Source: Candidatus Omnitrophota bacterium
GTDB lineage: Bacteria > Omnitrophota > Gorgyraeia > Gygaellales > JAMWCP01
DNA length: 32,650 nt
Direction of reading: 5' to 3'
Assembly: GCA_023819665.1 (NCBI GenBank)
Contig: JAMWCP010000006.1
Coordinates: 1 to 32,650 of the forward strand
Part shown: one piece after another, positions 7,352 to 13,990 of the stretch
How positions within the stretch are numbered: the stretch's first letter is position 1
Layout of the letters: the number at the start of each line of letters is the position of its first letter
Made by a program: the position numbers and the translations under genes
The notes under the pieces: model-generated
What the model saw: only the letters and a program-made list of their open reading frames with translations
What the model was told of the DNA's origin: nothing
The model's database searches: none

Positions 7352-7524
7352 TCTTTAATACAGGCAGGTCTTCTGACTTGGAGATCTTCCTACTTGCTCC
7401 TGCCTTCCCGTTCCAGATTTTGGAGCAGTGGCTTTTAACTTAGAGCTTTCGTCCCTCCCTACAGCAGCGGGACTGCGGTCGCTTCTACGACACTTCCCTT
7501 TTAACCTTAAAAGGACCTGTATTG
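7352..7524 (-). promoter_or_regulatory. Cobalamin riboswitch, canonical (upstream of btuFCD)
   Basis: On the minus strand a perfect B12 box, AAGTCAGAAGACCTGCC (7363-7379), is followed by CTGTATT, which pairs with AATACAG (7517-7523) to close the aptamer. Other consensus elements are AAAAGGGAAG, GCAGTCCCGCTGCTGTA and GCCACTG. The aptamer spans about 167 bases, with the extended peripheral helices of the AdoCbl-type class. A terminator lies between it and btuF, so high cobalamin should stop transcription of the importer. The predicted transcription start coincides with the base of the closing helix. Confidence 0.95.
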
Positions 7525-7530
7525 TTAAAG

Positions 7531-7559
7531 ATTTTATGATAACCTATTTAACCTGTCAA
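7531..7559 (-). promoter_or_regulatory. Promoter of the btuFCD operon
   Basis: TTGACA (7554-7559) and TAAAAT (7531-7536) on the minus strand are spaced 17 bases apart, eleven of twelve consensus positions. The predicted start near 7524 is the first base of the riboswitch closing helix. The -35 hexamer begins two bases after the stop codon of cobO, so the new unit begins with no spare intergenic DNA. Confidence 0.87.
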
Positions 7560-7560
7560 G

Positions 7561-8064
7561 TTAAAATTCAAAACCCTTTCTTGCTCTTACACCTTTTTTA
7601 TAATAATGTTTTATTTCTTTTATTTCTGATACAAGGTCTGCTATCTCTATGATCTTTCGTGGTGCATAACGACCAGTTAAAATCACTTCTGTATCTTCAG
7701 AAATAAACCTCAGAAGTTCTACGATACTTTCTAATTTTAAAAGTTTAAGATAAAGTGCTATGTTTACTTCATCCAGAATAATCACATTGTATTTTCTTTT
7801 ATTAATAATATCTTTTACTCTTTCTAAGCCTTTCTGTGCTGATTCTATATCTTTCTTTGAGGGTCTTTTTTTAATAAAACAACCCCTACCAAACTGTTCT
7901 ATTTTTATTCTTCTGATTTTTCTTAAAATCTTTAATTCACTGTATTGGCCTTTTTTGCAAAATTGGGCAATATAGACTTTTTTACCCGCCCCTATTGCTC
8001 TTAAAGCCAGTCCTAAACTAGCAGTGGTCTTACCTTTTCCTTTACCCGTATAGACCTGAATCAC
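7561..8064 (-). CDS. cobO: Corrinoid adenosyltransferase, CobO/CobA/BtuR family
   Basis: ATP:cob(I)alamin (or cob(I)yrinic acid diamide) adenosyltransferase, which attaches the adenosyl group to reduced corrinoids in the cytoplasm. The P-loop is YTGKGKGKTT at residues 5-14; YNVIILDEVNIAL is the Walker B-like strand, TGRYAPRKIIEIADLVSEI the conserved C-terminal motif, and it ends ARKGFEF, close to the family's usual ARKGIEF. Length (167) is a little below the common 170-200. The GTG start overlaps the upstream stop as GTGA and is preceded by AGGTGATTAG. It is the last gene of the envelope-lipid operon and lies before, not behind, the btuF riboswitch, so it appears not to be riboswitch controlled. 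It supports a salvage route, since no cobalamin biosynthesis genes are present here. Confidence 0.92.
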   Translation of the reverse strand: MIQVYTGKGKGKTTASLGLALRAIGAGKKVYIAQFCKKGQYSELKILRKIRRIKIEQFGRGCFIKKRPSKKDIESAQKGLERVKDIINKRKYNVIILDEVNIALYLKLLKLESIVELLRFISEDTEVILTGRYAPRKIIEIADLVSEIKEIKHYYKKGVRARKGFEF

Positions 8065-8540
8065 CTAATCACCTGCCAGGTTAATTTACCTAATATACAG
8101 AGAAAAGTTACTATAATACCTGCAATCAAAACTCCTATGGTTATTGCCAAAATTGCATATCTGAATCTTATCTTAAATAAAGAGGCAGCAATCGCACCTG
8201 TCCAGGCTCCCGTAAAAGGTAAAGGAATAGCTACAAAGATAGTTAAACCTACTGTCTCATATTTTTGGATAATTTCTGTACGTCTACGTGTATGTTCAAA
8301 TAACCATTTAAAAAATCTCTTAAATATAAAAAATCGATGTAGAGAATAAGAAACCGGCTTTAAGAGAAAAAGCACAGGAACTATCGGAATAAGATTACCT
8401 ATAATTGCAAAGAAAAAGGTTTGGGATATACCTAAATTTAAATAAAATCCCAACGGGATTGCTCCTCTTAATTCAAATATAGGAAGCATCCCTACAATTA
8501 AAACCGCTGCTTCTTTAGGTAATTTAAATATCCATCCCAT
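8061..8540 (-). CDS. Small multidrug export protein family (COG2426) membrane protein
   Basis: A 159-residue membrane protein with about four hydrophobic segments. The signatures of PF06695 are present: GMLPIFELRGAIPLG near residues 17-31, GNLIPIVPVLFLL, ETVGLTIFVAIPLPFTGAWTGA and a final hydrophobic span. The two re-entrant-looking, proline- and glycine-rich motifs (ELRGAIP and PLPFTGAW) recall the DedA-like fold. Despite its name the family's function is not established. The ATG directly follows the pcm stop with no gap, and its stop overlaps the cobO start, so it is translated as part of the same mRNA. Confidence 0.85.
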   Translation of the reverse strand: MGWIFKLPKEAAVLIVGMLPIFELRGAIPLGFYLNLGISQTFFFAIIGNLIPIVPVLFLLKPVSYSLHRFFIFKRFFKWLFEHTRRRTEIIQKYETVGLTIFVAIPLPFTGAWTGAIAASLFKIRFRYAILAITIGVLIAGIIVTFLCILGKLTWQVIR

Positions 8541-9176
8541 TTAAAAACCGTATTTGCCAATCAGAGGAACAAATACACAACTACATATCTCGGTTTTAAT
8601 AATCTGGTCTTTTGTTTTTTTTACCACCGTGAGAATCTGACTGAATCTATCTCCCAAAGGAATTACCATAATCCCCTCTTCTTTAAGTTGTTCAATTAAA
8701 GGTGGCGGTATATCTGAATTTGCTGCGGTGACAATAATTCTTTCAAAAGGAGCTTCTTCAGACCACCCTAGAGTTCCGTCTCCTATTTTTATTTTGATAT
8801 TAGCATAACCTAACTCCCTCAATAATTCTTGCGCCCTTTTTGCCAAACTTTCAATCCTTTCAACAGAATATACCTCTTTACTTAATTCTGCTAAAATAGC
8901 AGTCTGATATCCTGAGCCCGTTCCTATCTCTAATACCCTCTCATCTCCTTTAAGAGATAGACACGCCGTCATTAAAGCCACCATATATGGCTGAGAAATA
9001 GTTTGCTCTCCTCCAATGGGTAGAGGAAAATCTCCATACGATGAACTCCGGGATTCCTGAGGGACAAAACGATGACGTTCTATTTTATATAAAACATCAA
9101 TTAATCTCCTATCTCTTATCCCCCGTGCTACAATCTGTTCATCCACCATTTTTTTTCTTAAATTCTGATAATTCAT
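8541..9176 (-). CDS. pcm: Protein-L-isoaspartate O-methyltransferase
   Basis: Methylates L-isoaspartyl residues in age-damaged proteins using S-adenosylmethionine, starting their repair. The 211-residue protein shows the class I methyltransferase core: motif I VLEIGTGSGYQTAILAEL near residue 80, VYSVERIESLAKRAQE (acidic motif after strand 2), GDGTLGW and APFERIIVTAAN. The family-specific segment before motif I, LPIGGEQTISQPYMVA, is intact. Length is normal (205-225). Both ends abut the neighbouring genes with no gap. Its place between a GT2 glycosyltransferase and a membrane protein suggests operon position rather than a shared pathway. Confidence 0.95.
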   Translation of the reverse strand: MNYQNLRKKMVDEQIVARGIRDRRLIDVLYKIERHRFVPQESRSSSYGDFPLPIGGEQTISQPYMVALMTACLSLKGDERVLEIGTGSGYQTAILAELSKEVYSVERIESLAKRAQELLRELGYANIKIKIGDGTLGWSEEAPFERIIVTAANSDIPPPLIEQLKEEGIMVIPLGDRFSQILTVVKKTKDQIIKTEICSCVFVPLIGKYGF

Positions 9177-9845
9177 TTAATGTTTTATGTAATGACGAAT
9201 AATAAACCAAATGAATCTTAAGGTGTCCATTAAAGGATTGATCTGACTTTTTTTATATTTACGATATACACAATTTATAGGTAAAGACTCAATCCGATAT
9301 TTTGCCTTTGCTGTCTTTATAAGTATTTCACTTTCTGTTTCATAACGTTGAGTAGTAAATTTAAATCTTTCTAAAATCTCCTTTTTAATAAGTCTAAAAC
9401 CACATTGGGTATCAGGAATATATTGTTTTACAATAAATGAAATAAAAGCGGACATTGCTAAATTTGTAATTTTTCTGGTTAATGGCATATTCTTCAAATC
9501 ATACATTCGATTTCCTATGAATATGGAAGCATTTGACTCTTCAGCCCTCTTAATAAACTTTGGGATGTCTTCCGGAAGATGTTGTCCATCTCCATCCATA
9601 GTGATTACTGCATCAAAATTGTTCTTTAACACATAGTCAAAACCCTTCTTAAGAGCAGCTCCTTTACCTTCGTTTTTCAAATTCTTTATCACTTTTGCAC
9701 CACAAGCTTCAGCAATTTTAGAAGTATCATCGTAAGATCCATCGTCTATAACCACTACCTCAAGATCATAGTTTTTAAGTTTTTTTATTATATGGGCAAT
9801 ATTTTCAGCCTCATTATAGGTAGGCACAATCACACAGATATTCAT
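9177..9845 (-). CDS. Family 2 glycosyltransferase, DPM1/polyprenyl-phosphate type
   Basis: A 222-residue GT-A fold glycosyltransferase that would transfer a sugar from a nucleotide donor, probably to a lipid phosphate. Motifs are VIVPTYNEAENI at the N-terminus, VVIDDGSYDDT, GKGAALKKGF, the metal-binding DGDGQH, and PDTQCGFRLIKKEIL near residue 145. There is no C-terminal membrane domain, as in soluble DPM1-like enzymes. The ATG at 9845 gives the family N-terminus; a longer frame to 9914 only overlaps the upstream acyltransferase. Its setting with an acyltransferase and an MGDG-type glycosyltransferase points to envelope glycolipid synthesis. The acceptor is unknown. Confidence 0.88.
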   Translation of the reverse strand: MNICVIVPTYNEAENIAHIIKKLKNYDLEVVVIDDGSYDDTSKIAEACGAKVIKNLKNEGKGAALKKGFDYVLKNNFDAVITMDGDGQHLPEDIPKFIKRAEESNASIFIGNRMYDLKNMPLTRKITNLAMSAFISFIVKQYIPDTQCGFRLIKKEILERFKFTTQRYETESEILIKTAKAKYRIESLPINCVYRKYKKSQINPLMDTLRFIWFIIRHYIKH

Positions 9846-9846
9846 T

Positions 9847-10716
9847 TTACTTTTCAAACCAAAATTTTCTGAACATATACCACTGGTCAGGATATCTACG
9901 AATATACCTTTCAAAAATATTTTTATATTGAGAAATCAATATTCTTATATTTTCTTTTAGATTACCATTCTGAGGAGGATATATCGGTTTTTCAAATCTT
10001 AAAATAAAATAATCCTTATATTTTCTTATTATAAATCCACTCACGATGGGGGCGCCTGTACGTAAACTAAAAATTGCTGGTCCCAAAGGAAAAAGTGTTG
10101 GTTTTTGAAAAAAATCTAAAATTATACCTGTAGAAGTAAAATCACGATCTCCTAAAATAGCTACAAGTTTGTTCTGCCTTAGTAATTCCAGAGCTCTCTT
10201 AGTTGCCTCTTCTAAAGGTATAACTTTAAGTCCTTTTTTTTCTCTTTGAAAATTAAAAAATTCATCTACCCTTCTATCTCGGTGAGGTAACGCTACTGCC
10301 CATATAGGAAAACCCATTATTGCCATCAGAATACCACCTAATTCCCAATTTCCAAAGTGTGCCGTTAGGGCAACTATTCCCTTTTGATAAGAAAGAGCTT
10401 CCTTTAGATACTCTATATTTTCTACTTGGATTTTTTTTCTAATATACTCTCTGTCTAGTTTAGAAAAACGGAAGAAATCCACTAGATATTTAGCAAAATT
10501 ACGAAAGAGCTTACGCCTGATAGTGGCAATCTCTTTCTTGCTTTTATAAGGAAAAATAACCTTAAGATTATCAAAGACTTCCTTACGATCCTGATGAGCA
10601 AAAAAATAGTGGACATCTGAAATTATAACTGCAATAAAGTAACTAATACTTACTGGTAGATGTTCTGCTAAAAATCTTCCTATTCTATAGAAAATGATAT
10701 GGTCAAAGATAAACAT
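9847..10716 (-). CDS. LpxL/HtrB-like lipid acyltransferase
   Basis: A 289-residue member of the Kdo2-lipid A acyltransferase family (PF03279). The catalytic HX4E-type motif is in ALTAHFGNWELGG near residue 118; also visible are AVALPHRDRRVDEFFN, GDRDFTSTGIILDFF and PLGPAIFSLRTGAPIVSGF. A hydrophobic N-terminal segment (about residues 16-34) would anchor it to the inner membrane. It would acylate lipid A or a related glycolipid such as the product of the upstream glycosyltransferase. It begins one base after the preceding stop and ends just before the GT2 start, so it is cotranscribed. Lipid A acylation is suggested by family only; other lpx genes are absent here. Confidence 0.85.
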   Translation of the reverse strand: MFIFDHIIFYRIGRFLAEHLPVSISYFIAVIISDVHYFFAHQDRKEVFDNLKVIFPYKSKKEIATIRRKLFRNFAKYLVDFFRFSKLDREYIRKKIQVENIEYLKEALSYQKGIVALTAHFGNWELGGILMAIMGFPIWAVALPHRDRRVDEFFNFQREKKGLKVIPLEEATKRALELLRQNKLVAILGDRDFTSTGIILDFFQKPTLFPLGPAIFSLRTGAPIVSGFIIRKYKDYFILRFEKPIYPPQNGNLKENIRILISQYKNIFERYIRRYPDQWYMFRKFWFEK

Positions 10717-10717
10717 C

Positions 10718-11839
10718 TCAATTGATCAATGCTAAAATCAACTTTGCAATATCTATAGATGAAGTAGGTTTACTTATCTCTGCAGATGCTTTACGCATCC
10801 TCTCTAATTTTTCTTTATTTAAAAGCAATTCCTTCAGTATATCTTTTGTCTGGGCAGGTTTTTCTAACAATACAGCCGCTCCTTTACTTATAAGATAACG
10901 TGCATTACTCATCTCCTGTCCAGGAATCGGTTCTACAATCACCATAGGAAGATTCTTACAGAGTGCCTCTGCAGTAGTTATTCCACCGGGTTTGGTAATA
11001 ATTATATCGGAGATAGTCATAAGTTCGGCAATATTATTCACAAAACCAAATAATAATAATTTGTGCTTAAAATTATTCATCTTTGCTTCTAATATACGGT
11101 AAAGTTTTCTGTTTATTCCCGTAACTACAATTATTTCTAATTCCATATCTATCTCATTAAGAGATTCTACAATACTACTTATCGGTCCCAAACCTTGCCC
11201 CCCACCCATTATTAAGATCTTTGGCAGATCGTCACTTAAACCTAATTTTCTTATAATCTGCTGTTGAGACAATGCTTCTGTAAAACAGATATCAACAGGG
11301 ATTCCTAAGATTTTTATCTTTTCAAGAGATACACCCTTATGAACAAGCTTCTGTGCTACTTCTGGAGAAGGCGCAATATAATAATCAACTGTATCATATA
11401 TCCAATAGGAATGAGGGATAAAATCAGTAAGTACAGCTATCAACTTAATATCAGATGGGTAAAATTTTTTGTAATCCGCAACCATCCCACAAGGGTATGC
11501 CTGAGAACAAACAACTACCTCTGGCTTAAACTGTTGAAATAAATCTCTTAATTTAGGAATATTTACTCTATGCACAAAAATCTTTAAGTAATCAATAATG
11601 CGTTTTATCTTAATATTATCATATAGATAATCCCATATCCAAGGGAATTTTTTTATTGCTCCCATATAGAGTTTATTTACTACTCTTTCGGATATCGGAT
11701 TGGTATAATTGAAGATGTTTATATTAATAACTTTAATCTCATCATTTAAAAATTTAAGAGCTCTTTCGATTGCTAAAGTGGCACTATGATGACCGGAAAT
11801 TTCAGATATATACATAAGAATCACTCTTTTTTTTGCCAT
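10718..11839 (-). CDS. MGDG-synthase / UgtP-like glycosyltransferase (GT28 type)
   Basis: A 373-residue GT-B glycosyltransferase. The N-terminal domain carries the MGDG_synth (PF06925) features SGHHSATLAIERAL near residues 15-28, then a central PEVVVCSQAYPCGMVADYKK and AVLTDFIPHSYWI. The C-terminal GT28 domain shows the donor loop GGGQGLGPI near residue 215 and TKPGGITTAEALCKNLPMVI near 285. Family members glycosylate diacylglycerol (plant MGDG synthase, Bacillus UgtP), so a glycolipid product is likely. It follows the small HTH gene by two bases and precedes an LpxL-like acyltransferase. Substrate and sugar are not determined; a MurG-like role is excluded by the N-terminal domain. Confidence 0.87.
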   Translation of the reverse strand: MAKKRVILMYISEISGHHSATLAIERALKFLNDEIKVININIFNYTNPISERVVNKLYMGAIKKFPWIWDYLYDNIKIKRIIDYLKIFVHRVNIPKLRDLFQQFKPEVVVCSQAYPCGMVADYKKFYPSDIKLIAVLTDFIPHSYWIYDTVDYYIAPSPEVAQKLVHKGVSLEKIKILGIPVDICFTEALSQQQIIRKLGLSDDLPKILIMGGGQGLGPISSIVESLNEIDMELEIIVVTGINRKLYRILEAKMNNFKHKLLLFGFVNNIAELMTISDIIITKPGGITTAEALCKNLPMVIVEPIPGQEMSNARYLISKGAAVLLEKPAQTKDILKELLLNKEKLERMRKASAEISKPTSSIDIAKLILALIN

Positions 11840-11841
11840 TT

Positions 11842-12036
11842 TTAAATATCAAATATTTTTTTATTTTCTTTGATTTCGAGATAATGGATTTTCTGTTTTA
11901 TCCAACGTTCAATATATCTGCGGTAAAATTTCCAATCTCCATCGATTTTAAAAGCGGGTATTTTCCCTTCGCAAGCATACCTATGCACAGTGAAGATATG
12001 TAACTTAAGATCCTGGGCGACTTCTTTGGTGTTCAT
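11842..12036 (-). CDS. Excisionase/MerR-type helix-turn-helix protein, 64 aa
   Basis: A 64-residue DNA-binding protein of the helix-turn-helix_17/excisionase type: TKEVAQDLKLHIFTVHRYAC forms the helix-turn-helix and GKIPAFKIDGDWKFYRRYIERWI the small wing and following helix, where the usual text is GKIPAFKVGGRWRF. These stand-alone domains occur as chromosomal regulators as well as phage excisionases; with no integrase nearby the former is more likely. It is the first gene after a consensus promoter, is preceded by AAAGAGAT, and is followed two bases later by the glycolipid glycosyltransferase. Autoregulation of this operon is a reasonable guess. Confidence 0.85.
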   Translation of the reverse strand: MNTKEVAQDLKLHIFTVHRYACEGKIPAFKIDGDWKFYRRYIERWIKQKIHYLEIKENKKIFDI

Positions 12037-12070
12037 AATCTCTTTATATTTTTTTCATCATTTTAAAATT

Positions 12071-12099
12071 ATTAATATATAAAGAAATTATATTGTCAA
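12071..12099 (-). promoter_or_regulatory. Promoter of the envelope-lipid/cobO operon
   Basis: TTGACA (12094-12099) is followed after 17 bases by ATTAAT (12071-12076), with an alternative TATTAA one base closer. The leader to the HTH start codon is about 25-30 bases. It serves the seven-gene run ending with cobO. No hairpin terminator for the preceding rng gene is evident in 12100-12149. Confidence 0.75.
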
Positions 12100-12149
12100 G
12101 GGATAAAACCTATTCTTAATACCACTCAAATAAAACTTATTTTCTGCAA

Positions 12150-13592
12150 TTACACAAATCTTATCTCTTCAAGATGAAGCGACGAGTCGGAGATCATCTC
12201 TATTCGAGTATGAAATCGATGCTCTAAGGTATTAAGCATATCTTTATTCTGTAAAAGAGCTTCTAGGACTAAAGGATGAACAATTAGTTCTACTTTTCTT
12301 AAAAAGGGGTGATTTTTAATATACTGTTTTAAACCCTTTATAGCATATATAGCAGTAGTAATAGGAGATCTCACTTTACCTTTACCCTCACAGTAAGGAC
12401 AATCTTCGTACATAATTGACTCGACGGTCCTATGGATCCTTTCTCGCGTCATCTCTACTAAACCAAAACGTGATATTCCTAAAATATCATAGTGTGCACG
12501 ATCGGCTCGGAGCGCCTCTTTTAAGGCATTAAAAACCTTCTGACGATGCTGTTCGTCTTCCATATCAATAAAATCAATTACAATTATACCACCAAGATCT
12601 CTGAGACGTAACTGACGCGCAATCTCTTGAGTTGCCTCTAAATTTATTCTAAAGGCTGCTTCTTCCAAAGAAAGCTTCTTTTTAAAACGTCCACTATTTA
12701 CATCGATTACTACCAATCCTTCGGTAGGTTCAATTACAATATAGGCTCCGGATTTCAAATAAACCTTGCTTTCAAATAATTTTTGAATCTGTTTATCAAT
12801 TCCTTTCTCCCAAAAGAGATCGTCGCCTCTATAGAGTTCAATCCGCTTAATAAGGTGTCTTAAAAATGTTTTTACAAATTTATAAACATAACGATATGCT
12901 ATTCTCGAATCTACAACAACCTTATCTACATCTTCAGTAAAGGAATCTCGAATAACCCTTAAGATAATGTTATAATCTTCATAAATTAAACTAGGAGCCT
13001 GTCTATAGCGTAGAGTTCTTTTTATCTTTGACCACAATTTAATTAAAAAGTATGCATCCATCAATAGTTGTTTCTTATTTTTTCCGTAAGCAGCAGTTCT
13101 TACAATAAAACCTAAATCGGAGGGTAAATTCAACTCTCCCATTATCTGTTTTAACCGTTTTCTTTCATTCTCATCTTCAATACGTCGGGATATTCCTATA
13201 CGATGATCCGTAGGCATAAGTACTAAATATCTTCCCGGCAGAGTTATATGAGTAGAAAGACGTGCTCCTTTGTTACCAAACGGCTCTTTTGTTACTTGCA
13301 CCAAAATCTCATCCCCTTTATTTAAAGGAATCTTTGAATAACTCTTATTCTCTATATCAAAATCAAAATCTACTGCCTCTTCCAGATAGAGAAAACCTTT
13401 CTTTTCTAAACCTATATCCACAAAGGCAGCGTTTAAAGATGAAACTATCTCAGAGACCTTACCTTTATAGATATTACCCACAATATTTTTTGCATCTTGC
13501 CTTTCTACATAGAATTCTTCTAAAATAGAGTTATTAACTATTGCTACTGAGATCTGTGGATGTTCTACATTTATAAGAATCTCTTTGGACAT
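12150..13592 (-). CDS. rng: Ribonuclease G/E family protein
   Basis: Endoribonuclease of the RNase E/G family, 480 residues, acting in 5S/16S rRNA maturation and mRNA decay. The S1 domain runs from about residue 35 (NIVGNIYKGKVSEIVSSLNAAFVDIGLEKKGFL split by short loops) to about 125. The metal-binding catalytic aspartates lie in VVIDVNSGRF and IVIDFIDM, and the zinc-link CPYC of YEDCPYCEGKGKV is near residue 415. There is no RNase E-like degradosome scaffold tail, so RNase G is the better name. It follows a DUF2344 gene, a common arrangement in many bacteria, and is the last gene of the pilM-led cluster. Confidence 0.93.
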   Translation of the reverse strand: MSKEILINVEHPQISVAIVNNSILEEFYVERQDAKNIVGNIYKGKVSEIVSSLNAAFVDIGLEKKGFLYLEEAVDFDFDIENKSYSKIPLNKGDEILVQVTKEPFGNKGARLSTHITLPGRYLVLMPTDHRIGISRRIEDENERKRLKQIMGELNLPSDLGFIVRTAAYGKNKKQLLMDAYFLIKLWSKIKRTLRYRQAPSLIYEDYNIILRVIRDSFTEDVDKVVVDSRIAYRYVYKFVKTFLRHLIKRIELYRGDDLFWEKGIDKQIQKLFESKVYLKSGAYIVIEPTEGLVVIDVNSGRFKKKLSLEEAAFRINLEATQEIARQLRLRDLGGIIVIDFIDMEDEQHRQKVFNALKEALRADRAHYDILGISRFGLVEMTRERIHRTVESIMYEDCPYCEGKGKVRSPITTAIYAIKGLKQYIKNHPFLRKVELIVHPLVLEALLQNKDMLNTLEHRFHTRIEMISDSSLHLEEIRFV

Positions 13593-13653
13593 GTTTGTCA
13601 GTTCGTTATTCTCGTTAATTTGGTTTAGGCTTATATCTCATTAAGTTCGTTAA

Positions 13654-13962
13654 TTATTCTTTTAATATAACTTCTTTTATAAAGATACCTTCCGGAAGTT
13701 GTTCCTGTAATTTTTTTTTAAAAATTTCTGGTTTTAAAAATTCAGTTAAAATTACCTCTGCTTCCTCGTTTTCGCTTTCTATACCTAATTTTAATGCCCG
13801 TTTTATCTTGAATTTAGGATGGGGATGGAATCCTTGGGTATATTTAAGAGGAAAATCTGCTCTGCGCATCGCCCGGATAAATAGACGCATAAGATCTAAA
13901 TGCGAGATAAATCTCATCTGTTCTTTTTTGGCAAAGGTAAAATTTATTTTATAAGGAGGCAA
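13654..13962 (-). CDS. DUF2344 / TIGR03936 radical-SAM-linked protein, half length
   Basis: A 102-residue protein matching the N-terminal half of the DUF2344 (TIGR03936) family: INFTFAKKEQMRFISHLDLM at the start, then RAMRRADFPLKYTQGFHPHP, and ALKLGIESENEEAEVILTE. Full members are about 200 residues and are fused to or next to a radical SAM protein; none is visible here. The frame ends cleanly and no second half is found in the 61 bases before rng. A TTG at 13962 is the only start that keeps the family N-terminus; an ATG at 13917 would cut into it. The family's function is unknown, but its position before RNase G is conserved in many genomes, supporting a real gene. Confidence 0.8.
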   Translation of the reverse strand: MPPYKINFTFAKKEQMRFISHLDLMRLFIRAMRRADFPLKYTQGFHPHPKFKIKRALKLGIESENEEAEVILTEFLKPEIFKKKLQEQLPEGIFIKEVILKE

Positions 13963-13990
13963 TTTTCTGAATAGATTTTAAAAAATGTTT

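Noticed and set aside
9846-9914. N-terminal extension of the GT2 glycosyltransferase
   Set aside because: It lies inside the upstream acyltransferase and precedes the family's natural MNICVIVPTYNEAE start.
11842-12036. Phage or integrative element signalled by an excisionase-like protein
   Set aside because: There is no integrase, attachment repeat or phage gene nearby and the gene is embedded in a housekeeping-type operon.
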